This document shows positions 58,804 through 64,000 of a stretch of DNA of 64,000 nt, in pieces. The notes under the pieces were generated by a model. It was not told the DNA's origin, made no database searches, and saw nothing but the letters and a program-made list of their open reading frames with translations. The stretch covers positions 28,932,278 through 28,996,277 of the forward strand of contig OY783194.1 of assembly GCA_963678675.1 (NCBI GenBank). Direction: 5' to 3'. Each line of letters opens with the position of its first letter. Within the stretch, counting starts at the first letter, position 1. This stretch comes from Xiphydria camelus. Its lineage: Eukaryota > Arthropoda > Insecta > Hymenoptera > Xiphydriidae. A program made the translations under genes and the position numbers.

Positions 58804-59284
58804 ATGTCGAAGCCGTGCGCATTTGTAAGTTTTTCATTATTTATTCGTCTTCATTTTTCTCTATTTTACTTTGATTTTCGTTTGCAATATTTTCTAATTT
58901 CTTATATGAGCACAAATATGGATTTAGAAATTGCGTATGTTTACTGGAAAAATTCTCTTCCGAGTTTACACAATAATATTCATTGCTTTTATTCCCTCCT
59001 TGCTCATTATAATCGATTTACATGCAACATATTTTCGCAGAAAACTTGTGACAACTTTTAAAACTCCGGCACAGTATTTGAACGACATCGCACGCAAATT
59101 TCAAAAGGGGAAATAATGTATTCCTATGGTGCGGATCCGAGTTACTCGACGAGTGCCCGGCAAGTTATCAATTACTTTGAAATTTAACAAATGGATACCA
59201 AGCAAGGGCGAAATGAGATTATGGTCGTTATACAGCACTCGTGATTTTTACGATTTATTAACAATAAATTTATTCGCTGTACAG

Positions 59285-62200
59285 AGTGATCGCTGATCCA
59301 CAGAGGCCGGTCGAAGTCTTGGGCCAAGATAGACATAAATTTTTCCGACGGCCCGTGATCCCTTTTCTGGTCCCGCAAACATCAAGAATGCCGTTTTCTA
59401 CACGAATCGATTGCATGTCTCGAGGTCAATCCACGGGGAGCATGAAGAGTACGTGCAACGATCTGCCAACCAGATTGGAAGCAATGCGAAATCAGGGAAC
59501 TCAGACCGATTATCGAGAAAGTGAAACTCAAACGTCTCCGTGGGAACCGCCGTATAAAGTATACCCGGGTAAATAATTTAGCACTACTGAAAATTGCTTA
59601 TCGGGTCGATTAAAGTCAAATTTATTAAACGTATTTTCATTAACAGGTCACAATCCGGAAGTTCTCACGCTAGCTCATTTGACGTGGAATCATGGATTAC
59701 CCGCCGGTATGCACGAGGTGGAAATCATCAACAGAATGAGGATGAGAAGAGCTTGGGAGGCGATTCTTCCTCCCATGGATACTTCCTCTAATATAAAAGC
59801 GCGCACGGCTATAATACGCGCATTGGAGAGCGACGATTGGTCCTTTCGGGAAGCAGTAAGCGTAGAAACTTCATTTTACTGTATAAGCATTATTTCGCCT
59901 GTATTTCAGGATGTCCGCTATAAAATACTGGACCATTATTTGTGATTTTCAGGAAATAGAAGTCATCATGAACGCGCGGATGGAACTGATGAAGGAGTTG
60001 ATGAGGAATCGCGAGGAAGAGCGAGACAAAAAGACGCAAATTCGTTTCAACAGATTTGAAGAATTCCTCGAGAAGCGGCGAACCAAAGAAGTGAGAACGA
60101 TTAGATGCAAACTCGGACGAGAACTGCGTAAACTGGCCGCTAAACATCGGAATCGGAAAGGCGTTCAGCGCAGGAAATGCGATATTATTCAGCAACACGC
60201 TGATCGAACGTCCGAATTGTACGCACCGCAAATGCGATACGGTGAAAATCCTCAAAGACGGCATGAAGTTTTACGAAAGAAATTGTTGCGGGAGGATTAC
60301 GTTGACGGTACGCGAATAAAGAATCGCGAGAATATTGTATCATTGAATATATTTAAATAATGATTACGTAACTAACGCAATTAGATGCCGAGAAGGAAGA
60401 TACGATGCCAAGTTGGATGCCGACGTACGAAGAACTCAGGGCAATCAAGCCAAAACCAAAGCCAGCAGAATTGTGCATTCGAGAGACGAGGTGGAACGAC
60501 GAAAAGTTAAAACGCCTGCACGAAGATCTCAAAGCAATCAGATTGAATATCAAGCCGCCAGCGGCTTTGAACCTGATGAAACGCAAGTACAAGGCACCGC
60601 CTCTGCCTTCGACGCCAATTTTGACAGGCGAGCGCAATTTTGAGGAAGAACTCGACTCTGCCTCTACATTAATTCAAAAGATTGTTAGAGGCAGAGCTAT
60701 ACAATACGTGGTTAGATTAATCTTACGAAATACATCGAAAATAAATAGGATATACGTGTTACAATAAATGATCGGGCGCAAACACCTTAACTTGTAGATG
60801 TTTGAGGGCCGAGATAGGTGCAGAGAATTAATTGAAGAACTGCAATCGACACACGCGCTTGAAGGATACGAAAACGAATTACGTGAGCAGGAGAAGCGTT
60901 ACGTTTTGGGACTGCAGCAAGAGCAGAATTACAAGACGTTGCAGGATAATCGTTTGGCCGAACTGCTCAATTCGCTGGAAGGAATGACTGTATCCGGAAT
61001 GTTAGACTATCTTAGTAAGGTATGAGATGCAGTTTACAATTTGTAGTAGAACGATAATTAAATCCGTCTTCCTGACAAAGTTAAATTAACCCTTGTAATA
61101 CTTCTAAAATGCAATTAATCGCGGTTTCAAGGAACTGTTGAGATTACAAGATGAACGCAGAGCACACGCATTCGCATTACTAGCGGAAAGAGAGAGGAAC
61201 AAGAGGGAAGCAGCCGAGGCGGGTAGACGGCAACTGGAGCGAAATCGATGTAGAGAGCAGGATGAGATGTTTAGGCAAATCTTGAAAGTACACCAAGATT
61301 CCGTAGAGGTTTATTTGGAAGATATTATTAAGGAAGGTATCGACTGGGTATCGGACGAGCAGGCCAGGCAGTATATTATGGATATTGCTGAAAAAGTTGA
61401 TGCTGCGGCAAATTATGCTGTAGATAAGTCAGTGAATCGCTATACTTTATATAATTTTCATCGAATTTTTTGTTTCCCCGAGACTGGGAAAACTATAACA
61501 CCGAAGAGCTACGTAATCTCGAGTCTCGGACTATTGAGAATTAGCACCGCACTTTCATCTTCCGAATTTATTGTAGGGCTACAGAATTGGATCAAGAGGA
61601 AATGGTGTCTGATATGATTTATAACTTCGTTTTGCCCGAAGTGGAAAAGAAAATTGTCAGGACGAGAATGCGAGAAAGGCAGCAGAGTTACTTGCGTAAC
61701 GCGCACGCTGTAATTTATGATGAGATTCTCGAAATACCGTTGGAGGAAAATGCGGCGCCTTCGGGGAAGGCGGAATCTTCCGAAGATGAGAGCGAAGATG
61801 AGGAGAGAAATGTAATGAACTTGAAAGACGTATTTAGAAATTTGTACAAAAAAATAGTGACGCGCGTTATGCGTCAATAAACCGACGGATGATGTATCGC
61901 TGAATAAGTTTAATAAGTTGTCTATATTATAGGAAGAGGATTTCATAGAATCAGATGATACATGGATGAGAAATCGCATTGTTGAAGAAACTATGGATTC
62001 CGCTAGAATAGTGAAGGATGTACTTAGTACCATCATTTCTCGAGTTGTACCAACTGGTAAGTATTTAAGATTTCGTATTCCATAAAACCGGGCTACGAAT
62101 GTAACACCGAGAATTAGTCGTACAATTTTATCAACCGAGTTGACTAATCTTTATACGTTCGTAGAAAGTGAAGCAGTGGTTCTTGGATTGTTGGATAATA

Positions 62201-62382
62201 TCATATCGGAAGTAGTCAAGATGGTTCTTAGACCATCCAGTGGTAAGCTTGTGGTGTCTTGAAATAAAGATGACATTTGTCACAGAGGTGTTAATTCCTT
62301 AAATTTTTTAGGGGCCTCGGAGAACTCCAACTCGTATTCCTCGTCGCGCTCCTCTACTAGCAGTAATTTGAACTCGTTCTAA
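59285..62382 (+). CDS. CFAP91: CFAP91 (MAATS1), axonemal radial-spoke-base protein; 5' end unresolved
   Basis: CFAP91 anchors the calmodulin/spoke-associated complex at radial spoke bases of motile cilia, in insects chiefly sperm tails. Ten exons join in frame to at least 738 residues: 59,285-59,568; 59,647-59,855; 59,953-60,307; 60,385-60,710; 60,798-61,019; 61,132-61,427; 61,577-61,829 (or 61,811); 61,933-62,056; 62,165-62,242; 62,312-62,382. Family blocks include GTQTDYRESETQT, EVLTLAHLTWNHGLPAG, RMRRAWEAILPPM, an IQ-like LIQKIVRGRAIQ followed by MFEGRDRCRELIEEL, ELLRLQDERRAHAFALLAER and SDMIYNFVLPEV. Much of it is charged coiled coil. Human CFAP91 is 767 residues. The first exon here needs two bases from an upstream exon. 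ATG at 58,804 (MSKPCAF with GTAAGT donor) is a candidate first exon, but I could not connect it. Confidence 0.9.
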
Positions 62383-62431
62383 AAATGTACTCTCCGCAAT
62401 AACGTCACCATATTTAACGCATTTTTATTTT

Positions 62432-62465
62432 AGATGAGGGCAATAATCTTCCGGCGGAAGATTAA
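62432..62465 (+). other. Candidate alternative last exon of CFAP91
   Basis: After a TTTTATTTTAG acceptor, the sequence opens as DEGNNLPAED and stop in the phase left by exon 62,165-62,242. It could replace the 62,312-62,382 exon. It could also follow it if the GTAATT near 62,362 is used as a donor. Both endings are plausible from sequence alone. Confidence 0.4.
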
Positions 62466-64000
62466 GATACATCGAAGACAAACATGTGTATGTTACGAAC
62501 TTTATTTGGCCTGAAATACAGTATTCACTGAGTTATAAAGACAGTGTAAAAAGAATGATACGTATATCTAGTATTTTGCACAAAGAGTAACTTCCATTCT
62601 ATATTTACAAAGTTCAACACATCACAGAGCTAACGATCGATTAGTTATATTACAAATGAAAAACATATGTCCGTTATTGTCATTAGCTCCACGTGGAATG
62701 AACTTATCTGTTTAATTCCGATAGCCACAACTATTCGTCTAACTACTCCTATACGTATAAGAAACGCACATAAAACCATTTCAAAGCTATCAAATAAACT
62801 TAAATATATGTCTTGTTAAGGCGATGTTGCAATACATGGTTTCACTTTCAAAGTATTTACTGTTAGCGAATTACTATGTGATAAAGGGAAATATGAATAC
62901 GTCCCGCGTATAAACAGTTAAGCTTACGAAACCACTATAGTTGCTTAGGTTTGAAAGATTGATGGATGATTTGCAATTTAATTGATATTTTCCAATGATT
63001 AACTTCCATTATATTTAAAAAATGAGGGTGAAATAGATTTTATTATTTATACAGCAATTCTTTGTATCTAGTTGCAGAATTTAACTCTCGAAAAATATAC
63101 AAATGTTATTCCAGTACGCCTCCGCTCCATCTTCTGAATCAGACACAATACAGCAAGGATCCTTTAAATAGAATTAAAGAAAGAAAATATTCTAAAAAAC
63201 TAAGGGTATGTGTATTTCTTTAATGATAGAGCTCTCTATAAAGTATTTTTTTCCTTCTACGAATATCAATACCGTTTGAGAACTGACAAAGGAAGCTCCA
63301 AATACGAAAATGTCTCTTATATTCTAAAAATATCTCTTATATTCTATTTTCAGTTTTCGTAATCTAACTAGTAAACAAAACAGAATTGACGTAAAAGTGG
63401 TATCATTTTGGCACACCTGTCGGACTATAAGAGAAAAAAAGATAATTCGTTAAATCTGAAATACAACAAATTCTGTGGGAGATAATTTTATTATCGTGTA
63501 GTAAACTTCGGCAGAGAAGAAATTGATTTGTATAACAAAATATGATTAAAATTAAAGCTTTCGAATTTAGAATATTCCTTTATCAGTCTCTTGAATACGT
63601 AATTCTTAGTTCAAGAAGGGTTCAATATTACGTCCAATTTTATTCACCATGAAAACTAAAAATTCTTACATGGACTGTTGATACTGTGTGGTAGTCACAC
63701 TATTTTATTTGAAGATATTTTATGCTTTTGATACAATTGCGTCGTAATTGTAATTCCTTTTAAACGATAGCGGCCATTATATCACGCTTTCACAATTTTG
63801 GTGGCAGGTATTCTTACTGCGTTTATTCGCAAGTAGAATAACTATTCTCAAATATAACCGATGTGCCCTTTCTTTCACAGTGATCAGAAATTAATAGATT
63901 ATTTCTGCGGTAATGACAACAAAAATATATCTTTCTTTACAAATATGTATCCTTATACAAATTTTCGTAAGTTACTTCAGGGCGCGTACCACGCCCCGTC
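62466..64000. other. AT-rich stretch, nothing recognised
   Basis: No open frame above about 60 codons with coding character, no inverted repeats and no RNA gene seen. It may contain the 3' UTR of a gene beyond the right edge. Confidence 0.5.

Overview
The window is animal nuclear DNA: genes are split into short exons with GT-AG introns, AATAAA signals follow stop codons, and there are many short inverted-repeat transposons. The protein set (mitochondrial S17, Fcp1, CENP-L, snurportin, Gdown1, L13A, TMX1, FAM234-like, CFAP91), the compact introns of about 60-400 bases, and the CpG-rich noncoding DNA with GA/CT microsatellites suggest an insect, most likely a hymenopteran such as an ant. The species-level guess is inference.

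Layout. Positions 1-31,296 hold no gene I can defend. This part is noncoding DNA with at least six families of palindromic MITE-like elements (several flanked by TA), one element with a TTA target duplication (18,301-18,732), a long CT microsatellite (about 9,157-9,266), and three CpG-rich segments (about 11.5-12.9, 18.3-19.2 and 23.9-24.6 kb) that could be promoters or untranslated first exons. Positions 31,369-40,545 are a dense cluster: mRpS17 (+), an unresolved small minus-strand gene, Fcp1 (-), CENP-L (+) and snurportin-1 (-). Positions 40,560-45,146 are a transposon stack: three foldback elements, then a 5-bp-TSD element carrying two nested PIF/Harbinger-type insertions, one with a decayed HARBI1-like transposase. 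From 46,143 onward come POLR2M/Gdown1 (+), RpL13A (-, with a probable intronic box C/D snoRNA), TMX1-like thioredoxin (-), a FAM234-like membrane protein (+) and CFAP91 (+). The last 1.5 kb is AT-rich and shows no gene.

How the genes relate. They are mostly unrelated housekeeping genes. Fcp1 and Gdown1 both act on RNA polymerase II. mRpS17 and RpL13A are ribosomal. Snurportin imports snRNPs, CENP-L belongs to the inner kinetochore, TMX1 is an ER redox enzyme, and CFAP91 is axonemal. Fcp1/CENP-L share a divergent 5' region, and CENP-L/snurportin converge with oppositely oriented poly(A) signals about 10 bases apart.

Coding models were built by hand from splice signals, reading-frame continuity and recalled family similarity. 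No alignment was run.
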